DNA of 64,000 bases. Source: Paludibacter sp. Lineage in GTDB: Bacteria; Bacteroidota; Bacteroidia; Bacteroidales; Paludibacteraceae. The translations under genes and the position numbers were made by a program. Location: NCBI GenBank assembly GCA_019163375.1, contig JAFLKK010000007.1:221813-285812 (forward strand), given 5' to 3'. Below the pieces are notes generated by a model that saw only the letters and a list, made by a program, of their open reading frames with translations, was not told the DNA's origin and searched no databases. Below, one piece after another: positions 35,297 through 43,937 of this stretch (the first letter of the stretch is position 1; each line of letters opens with the position of its first letter).

Positions 35297-36304
35297 ATGA
35301 AAGATACTCTTTATATTGACTCAATTGGAAAACTTAAAGAAATAGTTTTGAACACAAATATTACTTTGCATAGTGAAAAGATAAAAGAATCTCGAGAGAC
35401 TATTTTTCAATTACCTGAAAGTTTAGCAAGAATATTAATTCCAGCGTTAATTACTCTTGCTGTATTTCTCTTAGGGCAGATTATCATTTGGTTTCGAAAT
35501 CAAAAAAACATTCAAAACGAGACAAATAACTATAAAAAAATTATTTTAAGTTGGGCTGATTTGATAAAAAAGCCAGTAGAGAAACAAGTATCTGAATGTC
35601 GAGATTTGTCTTTGAGAATAAGAAACTCACAAACCATAAATCCTGAAAGATTTGGTCTAATTAAAATGCTAGCAAACAAAGTTGACAGTATAAGCATAGA
35701 AAGATTTATATCGACTTTTATGATTAATTCAACAAATCCGAAAGTTGACAATAAAAACGAGAAAATGACTTTCCATATTGTTAGCCAATTAGATTATCTA
35801 ATGTCAATGGAAAAGAGTATTGCTGAGACTTATAAAGCATATCAGGACGAAATAAATATGATAATGGATCAGTGGAATGATAAATTCTTCACACTGACAA
35901 AAATCATAGATGATTGGTCAAAAAAAATAAATAACCAACATGAATATTCCAATTTTCAACAAGAGTTGAGACGGATAAGTGTCAATTGGACTAGAACTGC
36001 TCCAGATGGTAGAAGTACAATGATACATTCAGTTAATCAACTTATCACTCCATTGAGCGCATTAGTTAGTGCCGAATTAAATGCAAATATCAATAATGAA
36101 TATGCATTTTTACTATCTGAAACATTGCAACATTTACGTATTGTAGACTTAAAATGGGGAGCATGTATTAATGGTTATAGTACTGTTTTCAATGATATTG
36201 CTGATGACATTGAAGCTTCATTGAATGCTTTAAACGATGCAAAGACTTACTTCTTGACAAAAACGAAAACAAAAAACATATTCTTAATTGGAAAATCAAA
36301 ATAG
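35297..36304 (+). CDS. Single-pass membrane protein of unknown function next to TIR gene
   Basis: A 335-residue protein. Residues 46-66 (ILIPALITLAVFLLGQIIIW) form one membrane helix. The remaining 270 residues are helical and cytoplasmic by the positive-inside rule, with no recognisable motif. It starts 77 nt after the TIR gene in the same direction and shares its AT-rich codon use, so it could be its partner or a separate cassette. No homologous family is recognised. The C-terminal half is rich in Asn, Ile and Lys. Confidence 0.6.
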   Translation: MKDTLYIDSIGKLKEIVLNTNITLHSEKIKESRETIFQLPESLARILIPALITLAVFLLGQIIIWFRNQKNIQNETNNYKKIILSWADLIKKPVEKQVSECRDLSLRIRNSQTINPERFGLIKMLANKVDSISIERFISTFMINSTNPKVDNKNEKMTFHIVSQLDYLMSMEKSIAETYKAYQDEINMIMDQWNDKFFTLTKIIDDWSKKINNQHEYSNFQQELRRISVNWTRTAPDGRSTMIHSVNQLITPLSALVSAELNANINNEYAFLLSETLQHLRIVDLKWGACINGYSTVFNDIADDIEASLNALNDAKTYFLTKTKTKNIFLIGKSK

Positions 36305-36329
36305 TGAATAAGCAAAAAAAAATAAACAC

Positions 36330-36430
36330 CTAGCCCCTAGCACACGCTCGTATGCGCATTGGCTGGCGGACGTGCATTCCGGCGGTTTCGCTCCTGCCTG
36401 CCGCAGGCAAGCCCGCATTCACTTTTTGCG
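36330..36430. repeat. GC-rich palindromic tail after the TIR/membrane pair
   Basis: A GC-rich segment in AT-rich surroundings. It contains the near-palindrome TGCCTGCCGCAGGCA (36395-36409), and before it GCTGGCGGACG and GGCGGTTTCG. Segments of this type recur between genes in Bacteroidetes accessory DNA. Its role is unknown. Confidence 0.6.
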
Positions 36431-36573
36431 TAATTGTCTGAATCAGAATTAATAGAATTTTAGAATTTACAGAACAAGAAAAAATATAAATCTTTTGTCT
36501 AAGAAAAAAGGAAACAATCTACACTTATATTAGCATTTTTACTTGACAACAAAAACAACCAAAAATATAATTT

Positions 36574-37917
36574 ATGAAAAAACAGTTGCTTATTATTTTC
36601 GTATTATTTTTCTCAGTATTGGGATTTTCGCAAGGAATAGTGTTTGAACAAGGAACCTGGAAAGAAGTGCTTGAAAAAGCGAAACAAACCAACAAACCCA
36701 TATTTATAGATGTGTACACTTCCTGGTGCGGTCCTTGCAAAAAGATGAGTAAGGACATTTTTCCGCTTGCCGAAGTGGGGAAAGTGTATAATGCCAATTT
36801 TGTTTGTTACCAGATAGATGCCGAAAAAGGCGAGGGTATTGAAATCGCTAAAAAGTACGAAGTGATGTCCTATCCAACCTACTTGTTTATCAAAGCCGAT
36901 GGAACGCTATTCTCGAGGGCGGTAGGCTCTATGGAAGCTGAGAAGTTTATAGCGGTGTCCACCACAGCTCTGGCCGACTTGAAGGATCCCAGCCCCCTTT
37001 CGGACTGGGAAAAGGAATATGCTGAAAAGAAAAATGACCCTGCGTTTTTATTGGACTATATAAATAAGCTAATAAAACTAGGGAAGCCTGCTGCGCAACT
37101 TTTTGACGAATATCTTGCCCTACTACCCAACGAGCAACGAGCTTCGGATAAAATCGTAGAAATTTATATGAAAGAAAGCCGCAACATAAGTATAAATTCA
37201 TTGGCATTCAGAAATTTGCAAGACAATAACACTTTGTTTATACCAAAACTGGGTGGACATGTTTACGTGTTAATGATTGGTGCTCTTGATAATTCGTTTC
37301 GCGAAGCCTGTAAAAGCAAAAATGAACAGTTGCTACAACAAGTAGTAGATGCTAACGAGAAACTTCCGAAAAGTTCTGCGTCGAAGCTAAAAGAAGAGTT
37401 GTATATGAATTATTACAAGAAAACGGGCGATTTGGATAAGTATATCAGCAACGCTACCATTTATTGCAATGCTTCGCTGATGACTATTTCTTTCGACTCT
37501 ATAGCAAAAACAGATAAAAAAGCACTGGATTTATTTGAAACTACGCAAAGAAAAATACTGGTAGGGAAATTAGATTCTACCCAGTTGGCACAGCTTAGTG
37601 ATTATATCGCTCATGCTACGCGCAATAAATATAGTCAGGCATTAAACGAGGTGGCCTGGCAATTCTTTGAAAAAGTAACGACCACAACATCGCTAGAGGA
37701 TGCCTCGCTGTGGTCAAAGCGTTCTTTGGAGATTTATCCGGATAATCATATGTTTATAGACACCTATGCCAACCTGATTTATAAACTGGGACGAAAGGAA
37801 GAAGCTATCGCTAAAGAAACAGAGGCTTTGAATATTGCTAAACGTGAAAAAGCAGACGCAACGGGTTACGAAGCAACTCTATTGAAAATGAAGGCCGGAG
37901 AGAAAACGTGGAAGTAG
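36574..37917 (+). CDS. Secreted thioredoxin-fold protein with TPR-like C-terminus
   Basis: A 447-residue exported protein. The signal peptide ends after GFSQ, and residues 25-145 form a thioredoxin domain of the DUF255/thiol-disulfide type with SWCGPC (Cys52, Cys55) and cis-Pro in SYPTYLF. The C-terminal 300 residues are helical repeats (SLEIYPDNHMFIDTYANLIY, TPR-like). It probably folds or reduces envelope proteins. The gene stands alone, and its GC content returns to chromosomal background after the AT-rich TIR region. No partner gene is adjacent. Confidence 0.82.
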   Translation: MKKQLLIIFVLFFSVLGFSQGIVFEQGTWKEVLEKAKQTNKPIFIDVYTSWCGPCKKMSKDIFPLAEVGKVYNANFVCYQIDAEKGEGIEIAKKYEVMSYPTYLFIKADGTLFSRAVGSMEAEKFIAVSTTALADLKDPSPLSDWEKEYAEKKNDPAFLLDYINKLIKLGKPAAQLFDEYLALLPNEQRASDKIVEIYMKESRNISINSLAFRNLQDNNTLFIPKLGGHVYVLMIGALDNSFREACKSKNEQLLQQVVDANEKLPKSSASKLKEELYMNYYKKTGDLDKYISNATIYCNASLMTISFDSIAKTDKKALDLFETTQRKILVGKLDSTQLAQLSDYIAHATRNKYSQALNEVAWQFFEKVTTTTSLEDASLWSKRSLEIYPDNHMFIDTYANLIYKLGRKEEAIAKETEALNIAKREKADATGYEATLLKMKAGEKTWK

Positions 37918-38592
37918 AACTCACATTAATTTAACGTGAGTTCGATATAAGCAAACACTTATGAAACAAGAAAAAATAAACTACCCACACCGCAAGCGGA
38001 CGGGGTATTAATTGTTCCCTTTCTCTATACAAAATAGAGATTCGTCGCAAGCGACGGGGAATTCACCCAAAAGAGATTAACATTAGAATCCTGAAAGCTT
38101 CGGCGTGAGCGTTCGACTGAGACTTCAGGTGGGGTGTAAAAAATCAGGGTTCATTTTTAAAAGTACACGTTCTTATTTTAATCTACATTTTATGTTCGGT
38201 GCTACGCACCTTTGTTTTCTTTGTTTAATTTTTCTACAAATAGTACGGTGCTACGCACCTTATAGCAACGTAGTTGCGAACCATTTGTAGAATTATAACA
38301 AAAGCTAACTATAAGGTGCGTAGCACCGAACCTAAAAAAATGATGGGAAAATACATTTATTTAAATCAGATTTTTCACACCCCACCCTTCAGGATTTCAA
38401 AATACACTTTTAACTAATTGTTAGCTATTTGCTTATATCGAGCTCACGACATATTAGCACATTCTATAGTCATAGTAAAAGAAGGACATTCTCTCTCCCA
38501 GCTTGTATCCGGAAGCAATCGCTCAGGATATTGTATACAGTTCCAGATTTATATTTGTATTTTTGTGCTATATTTTATAAATCTGTTCGATA
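37918..38592. repeat. 675-bp intergenic repeat cluster with nested inverted repeats
   Basis: No gene. The left part holds two similar units, CCGCAAGCGGACGGGGTATT and GTCGCAAGCGACGGGGAATT. From 38124 to 38395 there is a nested element. Outer arms (38124-38160, 38361-38395) share GGTGGGGTGT. The inner copies TTCGGTGCTACGCACCTT (38195-38212) and CGGTGCTACGCACCTTATAG (38246-38265) are both complementary to a segment at 38309-38330. It looks like a non-autonomous mobile element. Confidence 0.75.
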
Positions 38593-39483
38593 ATGGTCAA
38601 AAAAATAAAACCGTATATGATGCCCATTGCCATTACGGTGGGTGCCATTTTCTATAAATTCTTCGATAGTCTTTCGTTTCTTACTCCCTACCTGATTTTC
38701 GTGATGCTATTCTTCACTTATTGTAATTTGAAATTAAATCAGATGCGTTTGTCGCGCCTGCATCTCTGGTTGATTTTGATACAGGTGTTGGGGAGTCTGG
38801 GGGTGTATCTGTTATTGGCACCGATAAATATAACCATTGCTCAGGGTGCCATGATATGCGTGTTGGCTCCCACGGGTACTGCTGCTCCGGTTATTACGGG
38901 TATGCTAAAAGGCAACGTGGCCAGCCTTACGGCCTACAGTTTGCTAAGCAATATGTGTGTGGCACTGGCTGCTCCTGTCATCTTTTCGTTGGTGGGTAGT
39001 TATCAGGACTTACCGTTCTTAGATTCCTTTTTGGCCATATCACAACGCATCATCGTGCTACTGTTTTTCCCATTCGGACTGGCCATGCTGTTGCAGAAGC
39101 TCGCTCCTACTCTTACTACCCGGATCGGTTCTTTCTCCGGGCTGTCGTTCTATCTGTGGTCATTGGCTTTGTGCGTGGTAACGGGACGCACGGTGGTCTT
39201 TATCCTTAAGCAAAACGGATCGAGTCATCTTACCGAGATAGTAGTGGCGTTGGTAGCATTGCTGATGTGTATTGTTCAGTTTATGGTGGGGCGTGGCATT
39301 GGTAAGCGCTACGACGATACAGTGGCCGGCGGACAGGGACTAGGACAGAAGAATACGATTCTGGCCATTTGGATGGCACAGATGTACCTGAACCCCATTG
39401 CCTCTATCGGTCCGGGTGCATACGTGCTTTGGCAAAACATCATCAACTCCTATCAGGTGTGGCTGAAAAGAAAGAGTTTGTAA
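38593..39483 (+). CDS. Bile acid:sodium symporter-family (BASS) transporter
   Basis: A 296-residue membrane protein with about nine to ten helices. The pattern VLAPTGTAAPVITGMLKGN, with a middle-helix proline/glycine break, fits the BASS superfamily, whose members carry organic anions or sodium. It has no partner in the immediate neighbourhood: 269 nt lie before the next antiporter. The start ATG at 38593 follows the repeat cluster closely and opens with a basic residue run before helix 1. The substrate cannot be predicted. Confidence 0.75.
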   Translation: MVKKIKPYMMPIAITVGAIFYKFFDSLSFLTPYLIFVMLFFTYCNLKLNQMRLSRLHLWLILIQVLGSLGVYLLLAPINITIAQGAMICVLAPTGTAAPVITGMLKGNVASLTAYSLLSNMCVALAAPVIFSLVGSYQDLPFLDSFLAISQRIIVLLFFPFGLAMLLQKLAPTLTTRIGSFSGLSFYLWSLALCVVTGRTVVFILKQNGSSHLTEIVVALVALLMCIVQFMVGRGIGKRYDDTVAGGQGLGQKNTILAIWMAQMYLNPIASIGPGAYVLWQNIINSYQVWLKRKSL

Positions 39484-39752
39484 GTGAGGTGATTGGAACG
39501 GATTCCCAAAAAAATCACAGGCTGTGAACAAAACATAAAATACAAGAAGAATGCTTTAAATGACGATTTGTAATTGTTTGTGTTTGAGTGAAAGAATGTA
39601 TATTGCAAGCAGAGTGATGATAGAAGCCTACAATTCAAACTGAAAAACAGTTGAAAATAGGATGAATAGGATTCGGTAAAACCGGAAAAGCAGTGGCTTA
39701 TCTATTCGGGTTCAACCATCACTACACATACTTTAAACCGGAATAGAAAACA

Positions 39753-40946
39753 ATGGCTATCACAATTATAGTAACTATCTGTCTATTGCTGCTTTTTGCT
39801 TATGTTTTTGAAATAAGCGCTCCAAAAACCAGAATTCCATCCGTCATTTTATTGCTACTGCTGGGATGGGGTGTAAAGCAAGGTGCTGCTCTGTTTAAAG
39901 TCAGCATTCCCGACTTAACACCCATACTCCCCATTCTGGGAACTGTAGGACTTGTGCTCATTGTGTTGGATGGTGCTTTGGAACTGGAGCTGAACAAATC
40001 CAAATTGCCAATGATACGTAAGTCTACTATCATGGCATTATTTCCAATCCTTTTGATGAGTCTTGGTTTGGCCTATGCTTTTTCAGGCGTAGAGCATATC
40101 CCGCTTAGGATTGGCTTGATCAATGCTATACCATTAGCCATCATTAGTAGCGCCATAGCTATTCCCAGTGCCCGCGGTCTGCTAAACCATGATAAAGAAT
40201 TTGTTACCTACGAAAGCAGCTTGTCTGATATTCTAGGTGTTATACTGTTCAATTTTCTACTTCTAAACAATGGATTCAGTGCTGAATCATTTGGCGTTTT
40301 CTTGCTGCAATTGGCATTGATGATTGTTGTGTCTTTTCTTTCAACTTTAGGTCTCGCTTTTTTATTGACGAAAATAAGTCATTCTATAAAATTCACTCCT
40401 ATTATCTTGCTGGTTATTTTGATATATGCCATTTCTAAAATATATCATTTGCCTTCGTTGATTTTCATTCTTATAGTTGGATTGTTTATCGGCAACCTCG
40501 ACGAAATAAAGCGATTTGCATTTATAAACAAACTTCAGCCTGAGATATTAAACATAGAAGTGCAGAAATTTAAAGAAATTACCACCGAGATTACTTTTTT
40601 GATACGGGCTTTATTCTTTTTGCTTTTCGGCTTTCTGATCGAAACCAATGAGATACTAAATCCGGATACCATTATTTGGGCAATTGCTATAACAACAAGT
40701 ATATTTGTTATCCGGTTTTTGTTTTTAAAAATACTCAGATTACAGGCCCTACCTTTGTTATTTATCGCTCCGAGAGGTTTGATTACCATATTATTGTTCC
40801 TGTCCATTCCGGTGAGTGAATCTTTGGGCATTGTAAATAACTCTTTAATTATTCAGGTAATAATTTTATCCGCATTGATAATGATGTTTGGATTACTAAA
40901 AAATACAACAGATGAAACAGCGATTGAAAAGAATACGGCCAGCTAG
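39753..40946 (+). CDS. CPA1-type cation:proton antiporter
   Basis: A 397-residue membrane protein with about twelve helices of the NhaP/Kef-like cation:proton antiporter group. Characteristic segments are LLLLGWGVKQGAALF, the conserved acidic region VLDGALELELNKSK and SLSDILGVILFN. It would export Na+ or K+ in exchange for protons. Its last 35 nt overlap the start of nhaA at 40912 in another frame, so the two are translated from one transcript and may be coupled. No regulatory TrkA-N domain is present. Confidence 0.82.
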   Translation: MAITIIVTICLLLLFAYVFEISAPKTRIPSVILLLLLGWGVKQGAALFKVSIPDLTPILPILGTVGLVLIVLDGALELELNKSKLPMIRKSTIMALFPILLMSLGLAYAFSGVEHIPLRIGLINAIPLAIISSAIAIPSARGLLNHDKEFVTYESSLSDILGVILFNFLLLNNGFSAESFGVFLLQLALMIVVSFLSTLGLAFLLTKISHSIKFTPIILLVILIYAISKIYHLPSLIFILIVGLFIGNLDEIKRFAFINKLQPEILNIEVQKFKEITTEITFLIRALFFLLFGFLIETNEILNPDTIIWAIAITTSIFVIRFLFLKILRLQALPLLFIAPRGLITILLFLSIPVSESLGIVNNSLIIQVIILSALIMMFGLLKNTTDETAIEKNTAS

Positions 40947-42087
40947 TCTCTTTAAAGAATTTATCCAAAGCGAGAAGGCCGGTGGATTAGTGTTGGTATT
41001 TGCCACCATTCTCTCGCTTGTAGTAGCCAACTCGGGCTGGCAAACTGCCTATACCCACTTCTGGCACATCGATATGGGTGGACATAGTCTTGTGCATTGG
41101 ATCAATGATGGGTTGATGACCATTTTCTTCTTGCTTATCGGATTGGAATTGGAGCGGGAAATTTACAAGGGAGAACTGTCCGACATGAAAGGTGCTTTGC
41201 TGCCTATCTTTGGTGCATTGGGCGGTATGCTGGTACCCGCGGGTCTGTTCCTATTGCTGAACTTCGGAACAGCCACACAAGATGGGGCGGGTATTCCTAT
41301 GGCTACGGATATTGCTTTTGCCATTGGCATTCTATCGCTGTTGGGCAATCGTGTCCCTACATCGCTGAAAGTGTTTCTTACCGCCCTGGCAGTTATCGAT
41401 GACCTTGGAGCTATCATTGTTATTGCCATTTTCTATACCACGTCCATAGCCTTCACCAACTTGTTTATAGCGTTTGGCGTACTTGGCTTTCTCTTTCTGC
41501 TGAACAGATTAAAGGTGCACAATCTTATTCCGTATCTGATAGGTGGAGTTGTAATGTGGTACTTCATGCTGCACTCGGGCGTACATGCTACCATCACCGG
41601 TGTGTTACTGGCCTTTGTTATTCCGTTTGGCAATGGAGATAAGAAAACTGCTTCTTCTGTTCTGCAACATTTCCTCCACAAGCCGGTTGCCTTTATTATT
41701 CTACCTATTTTTGCGTTAGCCAATACAGCTATCGTGCTAAGTTCGGATATGGGGCAGGTACTCTCGCAAAATTACAGTTTGGGGATAGCACTCGGTCTTA
41801 TCGTAGGCAAGCCACTGGGCATTTTCCTGTTTTCATTTGTGGCGGTTGCCTTCGGATTTTGCAAACTTCCCTCCGACCTGAACTGGAAATCCATTCTGGG
41901 TGTAGGTTTTCTGGGGGGAATAGGCTTTACCATGTCCATCTTTATTACGCTGCTTGCGTTTGATAACGAAGTGATTATCAATAATGCTAAATTTATAATT
42001 CTGCTTTCTTCCTTAGTTGCAGGGCTTATTGGCTTTTTTGGTTTGAAATTTGTACTCACCACGCCTCAGGTAGAAGAAGAGGAATAG
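40912..42087 (+). CDS. nhaA: Na+/H+ antiporter NhaA
   Basis: Exports Na+ in exchange for two protons, giving salt and alkaline resistance. The 391-residue protein has about twelve helices. Key signatures are SEKAGGLVLVFATI at the N-terminus, MATDIAFAIGIL, and VIDDLGAIIVIAIFYT with the paired aspartates that bind Na+ in E. coli NhaA. It ends with EEEE and is followed by a 246-nt gap. The start at 40912 is supported by the conserved opening even though it overlaps the upstream gene by 35 nt. Confidence 0.95.
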   Translation: MKQRLKRIRPASLFKEFIQSEKAGGLVLVFATILSLVVANSGWQTAYTHFWHIDMGGHSLVHWINDGLMTIFFLLIGLELEREIYKGELSDMKGALLPIFGALGGMLVPAGLFLLLNFGTATQDGAGIPMATDIAFAIGILSLLGNRVPTSLKVFLTALAVIDDLGAIIVIAIFYTTSIAFTNLFIAFGVLGFLFLLNRLKVHNLIPYLIGGVVMWYFMLHSGVHATITGVLLAFVIPFGNGDKKTASSVLQHFLHKPVAFIILPIFALANTAIVLSSDMGQVLSQNYSLGIALGLIVGKPLGIFLFSFVAVAFGFCKLPSDLNWKSILGVGFLGGIGFTMSIFITLLAFDNEVIINNAKFIILLSSLVAGLIGFFGLKFVLTTPQVEEEE

Positions 42088-42333
42088 CAACCCGGAAGGG
42101 CAATGTAGGAAAACAACTAAAATTCCCGATGAATGAATCGGCATCAACAGTTGAATATATAAATATCGGACTGAAAAATCTTTTCGAACTTCTAATTTCA
42201 ACTTGCAAACAAAGCAATTGATTGATTAAAAACACTTACCTTTGTCTACAGCTTTTAAACAAGTTGCAGTCGATCTAAAATAAACAACCCGAATAACCGT
42301 TATTAGAATAACTTTTAATAAAACAAGTATAAA

Positions 42334-43041
42334 ATGATGCTTTCAATCTTACTACAAGCAACACAAGTTGTTGATACTGTCAATTCAGCAGTTAGTTCTA
42401 TTCCTGTTGTAGCTAAACCCACCGAAATGTCACTTTGGGATGTTGTCTTAAAAGGTGGTCCAATCATGATTCCCATCGGAATCCTTTTTGCCGTAGCTAT
42501 TTTTATATTTATCGAACGGTATATCACTGTGCGCAATGCATCGGCAAGCGAAGGTGATTTTATGAATAATATCAAAGACCTTATCGAAGCGGATAAGATA
42601 GACAAAGCGCTGTCGCTGTGTAAGAAAAACAACTTGCCTATTGCCCGTATGGTGGAAAAAGGAATTAAAAGAATCGGACGTCCTATCAAGGAAATCGAAG
42701 AATCGATAGAGATAGTAGGTAAATTCGAGGTCTACGAACTGGAAAAAGGACTTCCCATTTTAGCTGTTATTGCCGGTATTGCTCCTATGTTCGGGTTCCT
42801 TGGAACTATTTTGGGGGTAATCAAAATTTTCTTCGACATTTCCCAAACCAGCGATGTAAGTATTGGTGCTGTTTCTTCAGGTCTTTATGTAAAGATGGTG
42901 TCGAGTGCATCCGGACTTATCGTAGGTATTTTGGCTTACGTCTTTTATAACTGGCTGAACATAAAAATTGGCAAGGCTGTGAATAAAATGGAACGTAATG
43001 CAATGAATTTTATTGACTTTTTGCAGGAACCTAACAAATGA
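42334..43041 (+). CDS. MotA/TolQ/ExbB proton channel family protein
   Basis: A 235-residue inner-membrane protein with three helices, energising outer-membrane transport or envelope stability with the proton motive force. ILAVIAGIAPMFGFLGTILG and SSGLYVKMVSSASGLIVGILAYV are the two conserved helices of the family. Its start overlaps nothing upstream, but its end overlaps the ExbD/TolR gene by 4 nt. No TonB, TolA or TolB is near, so whether it works with TonB or Tol cannot be decided here. Confidence 0.92.
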   Translation: MMLSILLQATQVVDTVNSAVSSIPVVAKPTEMSLWDVVLKGGPIMIPIGILFAVAIFIFIERYITVRNASASEGDFMNNIKDLIEADKIDKALSLCKKNNLPIARMVEKGIKRIGRPIKEIEESIEIVGKFEVYELEKGLPILAVIAGIAPMFGFLGTILGVIKIFFDISQTSDVSIGAVSSGLYVKMVSSASGLIVGILAYVFYNWLNIKIGKAVNKMERNAMNFIDFLQEPNK

Positions 43042-43433
43042 ATCTACGTCAAAAAAACAAAGCAGGAGCCGAAATTTTCACCTCCGCGATGAATGACATT
43101 ATGTTTTTCCTAATGTTATTCTTTATCATTGTGTCTACACTTCTCAATCCGAATGTGATCAAACTGAGTTTGCCAAGCGCTAAGAATACGCAATCCTTAC
43201 ACAAAAAGGAGATCCTTCTTTCGGTGAATAAAGATTTGCAGTACTTTGTCAATAATCAACAAGTACCCTTCGAGCAATTGCAATCTGTACTGTCGGTAGA
43301 AGCGAGTAAAGACAAAGAAGCTTTTGTTGTTCTTCGTTGCGATAAAACCCTTGCCATTCAACAACTGGTCAATGTGCTCGAAATAGGCAACAAGCTAAAC
43401 GTAAAGATGATTCTGGCTACTCAAAAGCAGTAG
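43038..43433 (+). CDS. ExbD/TolR family protein
   Basis: A 131-residue protein with one N-terminal helix (MNDIMFFLMLFFIIVSTLL) containing the conserved aspartate just before the membrane that is needed for proton use, then a periplasmic domain (VNVLEIGNKLNVKMILAT). It is coupled to the ExbB-like gene by a 4-nt overlap (ATGA) and ends in a terminator at 43482. Together the two form a minimal two-gene unit. Confidence 0.92.
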   Translation: MNLRQKNKAGAEIFTSAMNDIMFFLMLFFIIVSTLLNPNVIKLSLPSAKNTQSLHKKEILLSVNKDLQYFVNNQQVPFEQLQSVLSVEASKDKEAFVVLRCDKTLAIQQLVNVLEIGNKLNVKMILATQKQ

Positions 43434-43481
43434 AACTGCACTAAAAATATCGACATAGTTCTTACCTGTGTCCTGACTCTT

Positions 43482-43517
43482 ATCCCTTATCGAATTTATT
43501 TTCGGTAAGGGATTTTT
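43482..43517 (+). terminator. Terminator of the exbB-exbD operon
   Basis: ATCCCTTATCGAA (43482-43494) pairs with TTCGGTAAGGGAT (43501-43513) with a single internal mismatch, followed by TTTT. It lies about 50 nt after the ExbD/TolR stop. Confidence 0.85.
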
Positions 43518-43651
43518 CGTTGTTGGAACCTCAGCATACTCTTTTCCAATTCATTCGATGACTTGGGTGGAGTAAGAAAGAAATGATGCTCAACCACTCA
43601 TTACAATGCTGAGTTAGTAGGAATGTCTGCTTCTTATCCCGAAATGCAGAA

Positions 43652-43823
43652 CTCATGAGGGTGTCCAATAAGTATTTTTTTTGAACGCAAATTACGCAAA
43701 TAGCACAAATTTTCGCAAATCTCATTTTTATAAATACAAATATATCAGCAATTTATATTTTGTGTCGATTTGTGGTTTTTGCGTAATTTGCGTTCTTTTT
43801 TTCTTTTTAGACACCCTCATGAG
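43652..43823. repeat. 172-bp palindromic MITE-like element
   Basis: The ends are the inverted repeats CTCATGAGGGTGTC and its complement. Inside, GAACGCAAATTACGCAAA (43683-43700) is complementary to 43778-43795. The central part is AT-rich and non-coding. The shape is that of a miniature inverted-repeat element, but no target duplication was identified. It fills most of the 504-nt gap between exbD and secDF, which has no gene. Confidence 0.8.
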
Positions 43824-43873
43824 TAATATAAGAGTAGAGTAATATCAGCTACACCGGGAGATAACGGCAAATA

Positions 43874-43910
43874 AAAAGCCTTGCAGAATAATCTGCAAGG
43901 CTTTTCGGGC
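43874..43910. terminator. Terminator of secDF
   Basis: A 14-bp stem, AAAAGCCTTGCAGA (43874-43887) and its complement (43892-43905), has A/T flanks and lies about 30 nt after the secDF stop on the minus strand. Confidence 0.88.
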
Positions 43911-43937
43911 TTTTATAAAACGTATTTCTATGAATTA

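Noticed and set aside
38105-38657. Short plus-strand ORFs in the repeat cluster
   Set aside because: They consist of translated inverted repeats or overlap the transporter start in another frame.
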